Below are positions 33,493 through 43,127 of a stretch of DNA of 64,000 nucleotides, one piece after another. The notes beneath the pieces are model-generated. The model saw only the letters and a list, made by a program, of their open reading frames with translations, ran no database searches and was not told the origin of the DNA. The translations under genes and the position numbers were made by a program. Every line of letters begins with the position of its first letter. Within the stretch, counting starts at the first letter, position 1. Source of the stretch: Holdemanella biformis DSM 3989 (lineage in GTDB: Bacteria; Bacillota_I; Bacilli_A; Erysipelotrichales; Erysipelotrichaceae); the NCBI RefSeq assembly GCF_000156655.1, contig NZ_DS996843.1, positions 205,941 through 269,940 on the forward strand, in the 5' to 3' direction.

Positions 33493-35787
33493 ATGTCTAT
33501 AAAAAGCGAAATTTTAGAATATATAACAATATCAACCAAAAAAAATTTACAAAAAAAGAATTATGGGTTTGAAAATTGCACCGCTCCAATAATTGCAAAA
33601 TCGCTTTATCAAGATAGAACCAATGTTTCACGAATATTAAACGAATTATTCAGGGAAGGCAAACTAATAAAAAAAATCGGAAAACCCACTATTTTTATTT
33701 CAAAAGAAACAATACATAGAGAATTCCCTTTTATCAACATTCCAGATACATTAAGCAAAGATTCCAGTTTTGAAAAATACATTTTTTATACTCATGCAGA
33801 AAGCAAATCATCTTTTGCTCAAGCTTTTCATATTATCGGATCAAGCCAAGATGGTTCATTATTTAACGCAATCAATAGATTAATGCCAATCTTCTTTCTA
33901 CCACAAAACATACTTAAATCTATCATTATTAAAGGTGAAAATGGTTCTGGAAAAAAATATATTGTACAAGAACTATTTAATCGTTTCATCGAATTAGGTC
34001 TCGCAACAGATTCAGGACAATTGATATACGTGGACTATAGGAAAATTTCCAACAACTTATCTTCTTTTATTAACTCAGTGAAACAAGAAGACAAAATATT
34101 TATCGCCATACAACTATCAGACACAAACACAGCTGTCGAAATAAAAAACGTGCTTCGATCATTTGAAATCGATTTTTTTTCTAATAACCTTCAACCTATC
34201 GTTTGCTTCTTATATCCAAGTGCAGATTCAAATTCAGAATTGTCTCAAATAACACCATTATACGTTGAAATTCCATCTTTTAAATCTCGCCCATCAATCG
34301 AAAAAATTGATTTGTCTATTTCATTCATAAAGCACGAAGCAGAACGACTTCAAAAAACCATCAAAATTACAAAAGATTTTTTAGAAACCATTATAACAAA
34401 CAGCAACAACATTAGTCTTTTACAACAAAATATATCATATATAGTATCAAGAAAATTTTTTGAGTCCGAGCAAAGTAAACCCGACATTTTACTTAACAAA
34501 AACACCATTTCCGAATACATTGACATACAAGAAAACCAACGCACTCTTCACATCGACGATATCAACGATTCATTTATTATAGAGCCTAACAAAAACATAA
34601 CCGCAACTACCAGCATTACTACACCACCAGAAGCAGCCACATCACAAAGCCAAGAAATTAAAACTTGGAATCCAAGCGCTATACAACAGTTTGCTTTTTA
34701 TCTAGAAAATTCTACAAAAGAAATTTCCTATTCAAATCTCGAAGAGGGAAAAATGTATAATTTACTTTCCAAGACATTTGAAAAAAAATTTCCAATTTGC
34801 GATATCGTATCAAAAAATAGAATTATCAATATAATTTTATCTATCATTTTTAATAAGTCTAATCAAAATTCTTTATTTTTCAGCCTTCCCTCTTCAGACA
34901 GCATTAATAGTAACGTAATCAACATTGCAAATAGCATCGAAGAAAGAGCTTCGAGAATGAACATAAAAATCGATTCCTCACAAATTTTTAAAATAAGAAA
35001 CATTTTAAGTCATTCTTTCTCTCTATTTAGCAATATACAAATCCCTATTCTATTAGTTTCACGCAATTTTTTAGCTTCAGAATTGTTAAAAATAATATAT
35101 AACAATCACAACAAAAGCAATTGTATTTATACATATAACACTTTTGATAGTAACAAACGAAACAGCCTTGATTCTATCACAAGATATATTCAATCTATTG
35201 ACAAAGGAAAAGGCGTTCTGTTAATAGTTGATTCTTCAATACGAGCCGAGCTTTCAAATAGTTTATTCATGAATACTAAAACAACAACCTATATACTAGG
35301 ATTCTCATCTTTTCCACTTGTATCGGAATGTTTATTAGAAATTCAAAAATCAAGTGTTAATCTATTAGCAATAACTCCTGGATTAGTTATTAAAAATTCT
35401 TCCATCGATAAATTGACAAAAGGTCATGATTTGAATGAATATGGAAACAGAGCCACTAATGAATATTTACTGTCACTTAATTCATACTTCAACACTTTAA
35501 ATATATTTGAAATTCACGAGAGATTATATAAAATCGAAAAAAATATATGTGAATCTCTTGAATTAGATTTAAACAACAAATTAATCCTAAACTTTATTTT
35601 CTTTATGGATACAGTCTTATTCTTAAAAGACATAAATTACGACTCTAACATCTTCAATCAACAAAAATGCACTAACGAACACTTTGAAAATATCGTTCAG
35701 AAACATATCAACAAAGATGAAAAAATAAAAAAATATAGTTTCAGTTCTGGCGAAATTGAATTATTACGCCAAATTCTATATTATTAA
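33493..35787 (+). CDS. Degenerate LevR/DagR-like PTS-linked transcriptional regulator
   Basis: A 764-residue protein with the winged-helix N-terminus of LevR-type activators (AKSLYQDRTNVSRILNELFREGKLIKKIGKP, residues 33-66). An AAA-like region has an altered Walker A, GENGSGKK at 148-155, with Lys where the Thr/Ser should be. The sigma-54-contacting GAFTGA motif is absent. A later segment (PILLVSRNFLASELLKIIYNNH ... GKGVLLIVD) resembles the IIA-like domain, and the C-terminus has PRD-like helices. It is shorter than typical LevR (about 900 residues) and very Asn/Ile/Ser rich. It probably controls the divergent PTS operon by a sigma-54-independent route (inference). Confidence 0.72.
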   Translation: MSIKSEILEYITISTKKNLQKKNYGFENCTAPIIAKSLYQDRTNVSRILNELFREGKLIKKIGKPTIFISKETIHREFPFINIPDTLSKDSSFEKYIFYTHAESKSSFAQAFHIIGSSQDGSLFNAINRLMPIFFLPQNILKSIIIKGENGSGKKYIVQELFNRFIELGLATDSGQLIYVDYRKISNNLSSFINSVKQEDKIFIAIQLSDTNTAVEIKNVLRSFEIDFFSNNLQPIVCFLYPSADSNSELSQITPLYVEIPSFKSRPSIEKIDLSISFIKHEAERLQKTIKITKDFLETIITNSNNISLLQQNISYIVSRKFFESEQSKPDILLNKNTISEYIDIQENQRTLHIDDINDSFIIEPNKNITATTSITTPPEAATSQSQEIKTWNPSAIQQFAFYLENSTKEISYSNLEEGKMYNLLSKTFEKKFPICDIVSKNRIINIILSIIFNKSNQNSLFFSLPSSDSINSNVINIANSIEERASRMNIKIDSSQIFKIRNILSHSFSLFSNIQIPILLVSRNFLASELLKIIYNNHNKSNCIYTYNTFDSNKRNSLDSITRYIQSIDKGKGVLLIVDSSIRAELSNSLFMNTKTTTYILGFSSFPLVSECLLEIQKSSVNLLAITPGLVIKNSSIDKLTKGHDLNEYGNRATNEYLLSLNSYFNTLNIFEIHERLYKIEKNICESLELDLNNKLILNFIFFMDTVLFLKDINYDSNIFNQQKCTNEHFENIVQKHINKDEKIKKYSFSSGEIELLRQILYY

Positions 35788-35794
35788 CATTGAA

Positions 35795-35831
35795 AAAGAT
35801 ATCAATTCATTTTATTTGAACTGATATCTTT
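35795..35831. terminator. Convergent terminator between the LevR-like gene and the kdgK pseudogene
   Basis: AAAGATATCA and TGATATCTTT form a ten-base stem flanked by A and T runs on both sides. Confidence 0.8.
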
Positions 35832-36848
35832 AACTATATCTAGATAAGTTTGTATTCTTAGAATTCATGATTTTAAATACATCTTCTTGTGTTACCACAT
35901 TAAAATCATGTTGAATCATAAGCTTTAATACACTCGCACTGATCACAAAATCCACTGTCTTTTGTGGATCAAATCCATTGATTAGTCCATGCACAAATGC
36001 AGCGCCATACGCATCTCCAGCACCTACAGCTTCTAAGCTATGTACTCTATGAATTGGACTTTGGTAGAATTTACCATCTACATAATAGATGCCCATCCAA
36101 TCTCCTTCTTCTACAGTATGCATATTTCTTAATACACTAGTCACACTCTTCACATTTGGGAATTGACGAGTAATTTCTAACATACCCTCTTTATACGTAT
36201 CAATCTGATCAATACCTGTAGATAAGTCTCCATCAAAGCATGGATACCTAGTGTTGCTTCAAAATCTTCATCATTGGCAATACATACATCTACATACTGC
36301 ATAAAATCACGCATTACAACTTGCGCTTGTTCTTTAGACAACATTTTTCCACGATAGTTCAAATCACTTGAATATCCTTTTCCTTACAATACCTTCAAAG
36401 CTCTCTTTAAAGATTAACAAATACTATCACTTGCAGCAGGTGTTACACCTGAAAAATAGAAAATATCTCCTGGCTCTAGGATATCTTCCCATTTATACTC
36501 TTCTACATCCGATTGAGAAAAAGCACTGTAAGCATGGTCATAAACAACATTAGTGCTACAAATATTACTTCCTTTTTCAAAGAAATAAATTCCTAAACGA
36601 TTGCCTCCACGAAGCATATACTCTGTATTCACACCATAATGACAAACTGCACTTAACGCAGACATTCCCACTGGATTGTTTGATACTTTAGATACAAAAG
36701 CACATTTATCTTCATACATCGCTAAACTTACAGCTACATTGGCTTCCGCGCCACCATAACTCGCCTCAAAACCATCACTTTACATAATACGCAAGTTTTC
36801 TGGTGTCTTTAAACGAAGCATGATTTCTCCAAAAGTGACTACCTTCAT
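35830..36848 (-). pseudogene. kdgK: 2-keto-3-deoxygluconate kinase (PfkB family), frameshifted
   Basis: Reading from MKVVTFGEIMLRLKTPENLRIM, the frame meets a TAA, then continues through FEASYGGAEANVAVSLA and VSKVSNNPVGMSALSAV. At least two more frame breaks occur near 36410 and 36180 before the end, VGAGDAYGAAFVHGLI. The ribosome binding site GGAGG and the ATG at 36848 are intact, so decay is recent. It would have phosphorylated KDG, the step before a KDPG aldolase. It lies at the end of operon II. Confidence 0.88.
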
Positions 36849-36899
36849 AATATATATCCTCCATGAACATGATTATGATAGCACATATTAAAGGATGGC

Positions 36900-37730
36900 T
36901 TAACGCCATCCTGGATTGATATATTTTTGTATGAAATCAGATACTCCATTCATATCATTACTTTTACAAATAAAAGTAGCTTTATCTTTAACATCTTTAT
37001 CCGCATTTTCCATACATACAGAATACTTTACAGCTTCAAACATACTTACATCATTGTAGTTATCACCAAATACGATCACTTTTTCTGAAGATATATGTAG
37101 TAACTCTATTAAATTTTTTAATGCTTTTCCTTTTGAAGCCTGTCGGTTCACAATCACAAATGCATTTCCTTCTGCACGTTCACAATGTACATGTCCACAA
37201 TACAAATTAATTTTCTTTGCGAATTTCTCTATCTTATTTAATTCCTTATCAATACACATTATTTTATTAATTGTATTTGCACAAACTGCATTGATAGATG
37301 CATTGTCTACAATTGGTAAAACGCCTTCAAAACGTTTTCTAAAAGGTAAAATCAAATCAATCTTACCCATTGTATAAATACAGTTTTCTGCATTGGCATG
37401 ACACTCCAAATTAAATTCTTGAACCAAATTCAATATAAATCTGACCTCTTCATCTGGTATTGAATATTGTTTAACACAAGCATCGTTTTGATATATTTCT
37501 GCTCCGTTATTTGTGATATAAGGTGAATTTATATCTAATTCAGAAATGAATTTTTTTACTAAAACCATACTTCTTCCAGACGCAATCGTAAATTTATAAT
37601 CTTGACCAGAAATTACATCTTTAATATTGTCATCCAAAGACTTATCTGATTTTAGTAAGGTGCCATCTAAATCAGCTACAATCAGTTTTATTCCCTTTAA
37701 TTTTGTATCAGGAACTTTATCTGTATTCAT
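36900..37730 (-). CDS. Cof-type HAD phosphatase
   Basis: A 276-residue HAD-IIB hydrolase started at MNTDKVPDTK; the frame also opens upstream. Motifs are VADLDGTLL (nucleophile Asp), ITNNGAEIY, a SKGKALKNL lysine and FGDNYNDVSMFE. Such enzymes dephosphorylate sugar phosphates or flavin nucleotides. Its start overlaps the end of the transketolase C-subunit by 14 bases, which ties it to operon II. It may drain a phosphorylated intermediate. Confidence 0.88.
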   Translation of the reverse strand: MNTDKVPDTKLKGIKLIVADLDGTLLKSDKSLDDNIKDVISGQDYKFTIASGRSMVLVKKFISELDINSPYITNNGAEIYQNDACVKQYSIPDEEVRFILNLVQEFNLECHANAENCIYTMGKIDLILPFRKRFEGVLPIVDNASINAVCANTINKIMCIDKELNKIEKFAKKINLYCGHVHCERAEGNAFVIVNRQASKGKALKNLIELLHISSEKVIVFGDNYNDVSMFEAVKYSVCMENADKDVKDKATFICKSNDMNGVSDFIQKYINPGWR

Positions 37731-38646
37731 TTTTAACCTTTTCAACAATATGATCTGCATTCAAACCATATTTAGCTAGTAGTTCATTTGGGGTTCCACT
37801 CTCTCCAAAAGTATCCTGCATGCCCATCATTTCCATACGCACTGGACTCTTCTTAGAAGTTACTTCACTCACTGCACTTCCTAATCCTCCATATACATTA
37901 TGTTCTTCACAAGTAATGATAAATTCATGAGATTTTGCGATTTCTTCAATCAACTCTTCATCGATTGGCTTGATACAAGGCATATCTACAACTGTAACTG
38001 AAATATCTTCTTTAGCTAAAATTTCAGCGGCTTTCAATGCCTCTTGCACCATCATGCCTGTCGCAACCAATGCGATTTTCTGACCTTCTCTTAAAACTTT
38101 TCCTTTACCCAATTCAAACTTATAATTTTCATCATATACATCTTCTACTGCGCCACGACCCAGTCTTACATAACAAGGTCCTGCAATATCAGCTACTGCC
38201 TTTACAATTGCTTTTGCCTGGTATTGATCACATGGTACAAATACTTTCATATTTGGAATACTTCTCATAAGCGCAATATCTTCAATACATTGATGACTTG
38301 CACCATCTTCTCCAACTGTAATTCCAGCATGCGTTGCACATACTTTAACATTCAAGTTAGGATAACAAATACTATTACGAATCTGTTCAAAAGCTCGGCC
38401 TGCCGCAAACATCGCAAAACTTGATGCGTAAACCACTTTATTTGATGCAGCCATACCTGCAGCAACTGCCATCATATTTCCTTCGGCAATTCCCATATTG
38501 AAATGATGTTCCGGTCTTGCCTTTTTGGCATCGATTGTCTTTGTAGATTTTGTAAGATCCGCATCTAATACTAAAACATCATCTCTTTCTACAACTAATT
38601 CTGCCAAAGCCTTTCCATAGGCATTACGTGTTGCTTCTTTTGCCAT
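37717..38646 (-). CDS. Transketolase, C-terminal subunit (operon II)
   Basis: 309 residues, closely parallel to the operon I subunit: FNMGIAEGNMMAVAAGMA, CATHAGITVGEDGASHQC, TCEEHNVYGGLGSAVSE. Several stretches of DNA around 38340-38420 are almost identical to 27090-27170, which shows a recent duplication or gene conversion. The start overlaps the N-subunit stop (TAATG). Confidence 0.93.
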   Translation of the reverse strand: MAKEATRNAYGKALAELVVERDDVLVLDADLTKSTKTIDAKKARPEHHFNMGIAEGNMMAVAAGMAASNKVVYASSFAMFAAGRAFEQIRNSICYPNLNVKVCATHAGITVGEDGASHQCIEDIALMRSIPNMKVFVPCDQYQAKAIVKAVADIAGPCYVRLGRGAVEDVYDENYKFELGKGKVLREGQKIALVATGMMVQEALKAAEILAKEDISVTVVDMPCIKPIDEELIEEIAKSHEFIITCEEHNVYGGLGSAVSEVTSKKSPVRMEMMGMQDTFGESGTPNELLAKYGLNADHIVEKVKNEYR

Positions 38647-39464
38647 TATTCAAGACCCCCTAATTCCTTCATTGCCTGTTCATACTGTTCTTGGTTTGGT
38701 GCTGCTCCATGCCATGCATAGTTATTTTCCATATAAGAAACGCCTTTACCCTTGATTGTATGGGCAATAATCATTGTTGGTTTATCCTTAACTTGTTTAG
38801 CTTGTTCAAACGCATTTCTTAATTCATAAAAATCATGTCCATTCACATCCAATACGTTCCATCCAAAAGATTCAAATTTACTTGCGAAAGGTTCTGGCGA
38901 AATTACATCATCAATATTTCCATCAATCTGTAAATGATTGTAGTCTAAAACGGCACATAAATTATCCAATTTATAGTGAGCTGCTGCCATACAAGCTTCC
39001 CATACTTGACCTTCTTCACATTCACCATCACCTAATAAGCAATAAATTCGATGTGTATTCTTATCAATATGCTTATTGACAATAGCCATGCCCACAGCAC
39101 AAGAAATACCTTGTCCTAAAGAGCCTGTAGACATATCAACACCAGCTACTTCATTCATATTTGGATGTCCTTGTAAATTTGAATTGATCTTTCTAAATGT
39201 AGTCAAATCATCATCTAACAACCCCTTTTCTTTTAACGTTCCATATAATAATGGACTCGCATGCCCTTTACTTAATACAAAACGATCACGATCAATTGAA
39301 TCTATATTTTCTTTATTAATATCCATCTGTTCAAAATAGATTTCTGTTAAAATATCTGCACCACTCAAGGATCCTCCTGGATGTCCTGAGTTGGCACTAT
39401 ATACTTCGGTTAATATATTCTTACGAATATTGTTTGCATGAAGTTTTAATTCTTTGATTTCCAT
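38646..39464 (-). CDS. Transketolase, N-terminal subunit (operon II)
   Basis: 272 residues from MEIKELKLHANN, behind GTGGAGG. The thiamine diphosphate motif is GDGECEEGQVWEACMAAAHYKLDNLCAVLDYN, and SGHPGGSLSGADIL and KGHASPLLYG are present. It starts two bases before the deoC stop ends, so translation is coupled. It is highly similar to the operon I copy. Confidence 0.93.
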   Translation of the reverse strand: MEIKELKLHANNIRKNILTEVYSANSGHPGGSLSGADILTEIYFEQMDINKENIDSIDRDRFVLSKGHASPLLYGTLKEKGLLDDDLTTFRKINSNLQGHPNMNEVAGVDMSTGSLGQGISCAVGMAIVNKHIDKNTHRIYCLLGDGECEEGQVWEACMAAAHYKLDNLCAVLDYNHLQIDGNIDDVISPEPFASKFESFGWNVLDVNGHDFYELRNAFEQAKQVKDKPTMIIAHTIKGKGVSYMENNYAWHGAAPNQEQYEQAMKELGGLE

Positions 39465-39465
39465 T

Positions 39466-40122
39466 TTATTCCTCCACTTTATATTCATTTAATATATTTA
39501 TAGTTGCACTTGCGCCAATCCTTGTTGCACCCGCCTCTATAAACGCTTTACATTCTTTCCAAGTATGAATTCCACCAGCTGCCTTGATTTTTACTTTGTC
39601 ACCTACATATTTTTTCATCAATAAAACATCATCCAGCTTAGCTCCACCAGTTCCAAATCCAGTACTTGTTTTAATGTAATCTGGTTGTATATCCCGTGCG
39701 ATTGAAGAAAGCTCTTTAATCTCACTTTTACTTAAATAACAATTTTCAAATATTGCTTTTACGCATTTGTGTTCATTATGACAAATTTCCGTCATAATAA
39801 GCATTTCCTTACGAATGTGTTTCCAATCATGCATAAGTGCAGCTCCTATATCAATGACATAATCAATTTCATCTGCTCCATTTTCAAGAGCTTGTCTACA
39901 CGCTGAACTTTTTACATCCAGCCCATCCGCACCTAAAGGAAACCCAATTACTGTACATACTTTTACATCACTAGCCTTTAATTTGTCTTTACAGTATGCA
40001 ATCCATTTAGGATTTACACATACAGAAGCAGTGTTTAATTCTAACGCTTCTTCACAAAGTTCTTCAATATCTTTCTGTGTTGCAAAAGCTTTTAATAATG
40101 TATGATCAAAATATTTATTCAT
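39466..40122 (-). CDS. deoC: Deoxyribose-phosphate aldolase
   Basis: A 218-residue class I aldolase of the DeoC family: FDHTLLKAFAT at the start, VCVNPKWI, CTVIGFPLGA, EIDYVIDIGA, and the two lysines in YIKTSTGFGTGGA (Schiff base) and KIKAAGGIHTW. In this operon, beside a DapA-type lyase and split transketolase, it may act on a branched or sugar-acid-derived aldehyde rather than deoxyribose phosphate (inference). A hairpin and GAAGGAATAAAG precede the start. Confidence 0.92.
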   Translation of the reverse strand: MNKYFDHTLLKAFATQKDIEELCEEALELNTASVCVNPKWIAYCKDKLKASDVKVCTVIGFPLGADGLDVKSSACRQALENGADEIDYVIDIGAALMHDWKHIRKEMLIMTEICHNEHKCVKAIFENCYLSKSEIKELSSIARDIQPDYIKTSTGFGTGGAKLDDVLLMKKYVGDKVKIKAAGGIHTWKECKAFIEAGATRIGASATINILNEYKVEE

Positions 40123-40144
40123 CTTTATTCCTTCTAAAGTAAAA

Positions 40145-40171
40145 GAGATGACTTCCTAACGAAATCATCTC
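40145..40171 (-). terminator. Intercistronic hairpin before deoC
   Basis: GAGATGA and TCATCTC form a seven-base stem followed by TTTTACTTT on the minus strand, just before the deoC ribosome binding site. It shares its GAGATG/CATCTC stem with the hairpin at 28225. Confidence 0.6.
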
Positions 40172-40180
40172 CTAGTTTTT

Positions 40181-41068
40181 TTATTTTAAGCCATAATATT
40201 TTAGCATTTCTGTGATTTTTTCGTCATCTTCTTTTGATAATTCTTGTACAGGCATACGAGCTGGACCAACTTCAGCAATTCCAGCTAATTCTACAGAACG
40301 CTTCATTGCACTAGGAACAGTTCCTAGTTTTAATACACCACGTAAAACATCAATATCTTTTTGAAGTTTTTCTGCCGTTTCAGTATCGCCTTCATTTAAA
40401 GCTTTATCTAATCCTACCAATGTATCTACAATTACATTACTTGTTCCTGCTACAGCTGCAGTTGCACCAAGTCCATACGCATAAGAGATTTTTGAATCAC
40501 TACCGATTAATAATTCAAAGTCTTTATTTTCAGCAATCTTAGCATATGCCTGGATTCTTTCTAATTCTCCACTACTGTCCTTAATAGCTTTAATATTTGG
40601 AATATCAGCTAATCTATCTACTAATTCTGGACTTAATGGACATCCTGTTGCCTTTGGAATGTTATATAAAACAATAGGAATGTTTACACTTTGGGCAACA
40701 GCCTTATAATGCGCATATAAATTTTCATCTGTAGGTTTTAAGAAATATGGAGTGATGACGCTTAGTGCATCTGCACCGATTTCTTCCATTTTCTTCGACA
40801 AACGAACAGTTGCTCTAGTTGAACAACAGCCTGTACCAACAAATACAGGTACTCGTTTATTAACAATTTCTACAACTTTTTTAGCGAATTCCACCTTTTC
40901 ATCTTCATCTACAACGTGAAATTCTCCATTACTACCTAAAATAAATATACCTTTAACACCATGTTCAATTAAATAGTTAATCAATTTTTCAGTTGCTTCA
41001 TAATTTATTGATTCTTCCTTATCTCTATTAAATGGGGTAACAATTGGTGTAATAATTCCTTCGAACAT
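40181..41068 (-). CDS. DapA-family (dihydrodipicolinate synthase / N-acetylneuraminate lyase type) aldolase
   Basis: A 295-residue class I lyase. Signatures are FILGSNGEFHVVDEDE (GxxGE substrate motif in variant form), VFVGTGCCSTRATVRLSKKMEEIGADALSVITPYFLKP, the tyrosine in VLYNIPKATG and the Schiff-base lysine in IKAIKDSSGE. The variant GSNGEF is common in sugar-acid lyases (KDG, 2-keto-3-deoxygalactonate or NAL types) rather than in lysine-pathway DapA. It probably cleaves a 2-keto-3-deoxy acid to pyruvate plus an aldehyde. Confidence 0.88.
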   Translation of the reverse strand: MFEGIITPIVTPFNRDKEESINYEATEKLINYLIEHGVKGIFILGSNGEFHVVDEDEKVEFAKKVVEIVNKRVPVFVGTGCCSTRATVRLSKKMEEIGADALSVITPYFLKPTDENLYAHYKAVAQSVNIPIVLYNIPKATGCPLSPELVDRLADIPNIKAIKDSSGELERIQAYAKIAENKDFELLIGSDSKISYAYGLGATAAVAGTSNVIVDTLVGLDKALNEGDTETAEKLQKDIDVLRGVLKLGTVPSAMKRSVELAGIAEVGPARMPVQELSKEDDEKITEMLKYYGLK

Positions 41069-41082
41069 TTTGACTTCTCCTT

Positions 41083-41553
41083 TTATTTTTTAAATATAGA
41101 GTAGTCTTTATTATCGTATGGGGTGGTTTGAAAAAATAATTTAATATCATGCTCTTGAATGAAACGAATTCTTTCGATGTCTTCATCAGAGAAGTATTCG
41201 GATAAGCTTTTTAACATAACCCTAACTGCAGGGTATGGCATTTGAATTTCTTTAACTTTAAATCCTTTATCAACCGCTTGTTTAACAATTTCCAAATTCG
41301 GAAAAATAACCATCACCTTCATTGGAGGATTTTCATTAATTCTATCTATAAACTGCTCGACCGAATAAAAGTTGACCTTCATAGTTTTTGGCAAACATAA
41401 CTGCATTACATTTGCGATAAATGGATCTGTAACATAATGCGGATCTACGACCCAAACTTGATCTGCATTTATAAACTGATTCCAGTTTAATTGTACCGTT
41501 GCATGTAATAACCTTGAATCGATACGTACAAGTTTTATATTTAACCCCTTCAT
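41083..41553 (-). CDS. PTS mannose-family IIB-like phosphocarrier (operon II)
   Basis: 156 residues from MKGLNIKLVRIDSRLLH, behind AGGTGG. The phosphorylated histidine region is VRIDSRLLHATVQLNW, where the usual Gly after His is Ala. The C-terminal half is less conserved than in operon I. It lies between the PucR-type regulator and the DapA-like gene, an unusual place for a PTS subunit. It works with IIA (42699-43118) and the interrupted IID. Confidence 0.85.
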   Translation of the reverse strand: MKGLNIKLVRIDSRLLHATVQLNWNQFINADQVWVVDPHYVTDPFIANVMQLCLPKTMKVNFYSVEQFIDRINENPPMKVMVIFPNLEIVKQAVDKGFKVKEIQMPYPAVRVMLKSLSEYFSDEDIERIRFIQEHDIKLFFQTTPYDNKDYSIFKK

Positions 41554-41554
41554 C

Positions 41555-42637
41555 TCAATCACCCACCTGAACCTTATTACTTTGCTCTTTTACGGCATGT
41601 GAAATCAATATTAGAAGAATTTTACCTTGAAAACTACCACGTATATCAATCTGAAAGATTTCTTCCAGCTTTTTAAGCTTGTATATTAATGTATTTTTAT
41701 GTAAAAACAAACTTTCTGCTGCTTGCGTTAAATTAAAATCATTATTTAATAACGCCTCACTAATTTCTGTTAATTCTTCAAAATCAATTTCTTTTCCTTT
41801 GTCAATATAATAATTGTACACGCAATCCACGTCTTTTACATCGATTTTTGATAAAAAATACTCAGTAACATATTTTTCAAAAAATATGGGAACATTCTTT
41901 TCATACTTAACATTGTTCTTTAACCATAGACAATGTTGATAAGAACTTACATATTGTCTTAACTTATGCTGAACTGAACCAACAAAATAATAGAAATCGT
42001 GGAAATCCCAATCAATTAAATTATGTATGTACTTTTGAATATACTCTTCAATTTCCTCTTTTTGCTTTAATTTGTCAGGAATATCCTTATAAACAAGTAA
42101 ACATCGATCATTCAATAAAGAATAAATGATTTGTTGACTATCCGGATTCATTTTCAATCTAGCCACGTCTTGTGTTTTTACATCTCCACGACTTGATATC
42201 ATATAGATTGCTACACGTGTTTTATCTTTATTCAAACCTAGATCATCCATCAAATCGATTATTCTTTTAATATCAAAATCCTTCTCATTTAATAGACATT
42301 TTACTAATTCATCATCCTTTGTGATTTTTCTATTTAAGTTTGCCTGATTGATTTCAAACATTAAACGAACCGTTAAAGATTCATGTAAAAGATTACCAAT
42401 CATTTGTAAGCTATCATCATAACCATTTACCCATAAATAGCCAAATTCTTGTCCTTTCACATTCACTTCAAAAAAGACATTATTCTTATCTGGTCGATTA
42501 AAATCAATAGTGTTCCCAAGTAAATTTTTATCACTACAAAGTGTCACTTCTTTATTTTCGTTTATAATACCAATAACATATTTTTGGTTTTCATGAATAA
42601 CACTAATAAACTCATCAAAAATTTCGCCAATCAGCAT
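41555..42637 (-). CDS. PucR/CdaR-type transcriptional regulator (operon II)
   Basis: A 360-residue regulator with an N-terminal sensor-like region (about 1-110, sugar-diacid regulator style) and the PucR-type helix-turn-helix at the C-terminus: NDFNLTQAAESLFLHKNTLIYKLKKLEEIFQID. CdaR proteins respond to sugar diacids such as glucarate or glycerate. It lies inside the operon it probably controls, between IIA and IIB. GAGGTGGTCTAA precedes the ATG. Confidence 0.85.
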   Translation of the reverse strand: MLIGEIFDEFISVIHENQKYVIGIINENKEVTLCSDKNLLGNTIDFNRPDKNNVFFEVNVKGQEFGYLWVNGYDDSLQMIGNLLHESLTVRLMFEINQANLNRKITKDDELVKCLLNEKDFDIKRIIDLMDDLGLNKDKTRVAIYMISSRGDVKTQDVARLKMNPDSQQIIYSLLNDRCLLVYKDIPDKLKQKEEIEEYIQKYIHNLIDWDFHDFYYFVGSVQHKLRQYVSSYQHCLWLKNNVKYEKNVPIFFEKYVTEYFLSKIDVKDVDCVYNYYIDKGKEIDFEELTEISEALLNNDFNLTQAAESLFLHKNTLIYKLKKLEEIFQIDIRGSFQGKILLILISHAVKEQSNKVQVGD

Positions 42638-42698
42638 TTAGACCACCTCATAATCTCTAAATAAAGATTACCATTTTTCTTTGCTAAATACCAACTTA

Positions 42699-43118
42699 CT
42701 AATCGTTGTTTCCATACAATTGCTTATTTGTATGAACACAAGCTTGTGCATATGTATCCATTGTTTCTTTGACGATTTGTTCAGCATCCACTGCATCTGC
42801 ATTTGCAAGTTTTAAATACAAATCAATTAACACTGGCAAGTTTAAACCTGTTAATACATCATAATTATACTTTTGTGACAATACAGTAAATGTATTGCAT
42901 GGAGTACCACCATATAAATCAACTAATACAATAGTAAATCCATTATCCAATGTAGATAACGTGCTATCTACAACTTTCATATATTCTTCAAATGAATATT
43001 CTGGAAGCAATGAACAAGTCTTAACATGAGACATATCCCCTGCAATCATTGATGCAGATTTAACTAATTCTTCACCAAATCTACCATGAGTTCCAATTAC
43101 AATATTAAACTTTTCCAT
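42699..43118 (-). CDS. PTS mannose-family IIA phosphocarrier (operon II)
   Basis: 139 residues. The phosphorylated histidine is in NIVIGTHGRFGEELVKSA; TIVLVDLYGGTPCNTFTV and LTGLNLPVLIDLYLK are family signatures. It receives phosphate from HPr for operon II. It is separated from IIB by the regulator gene, and 61 bases before that gene hold no clear promoter. Confidence 0.93.
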   Translation of the reverse strand: MEKFNIVIGTHGRFGEELVKSASMIAGDMSHVKTCSLLPEYSFEEYMKVVDSTLSTLDNGFTIVLVDLYGGTPCNTFTVLSQKYNYDVLTGLNLPVLIDLYLKLANADAVDAEQIVKETMDTYAQACVHTNKQLYGNND

Positions 43119-43127
43119 ATTTACTCC

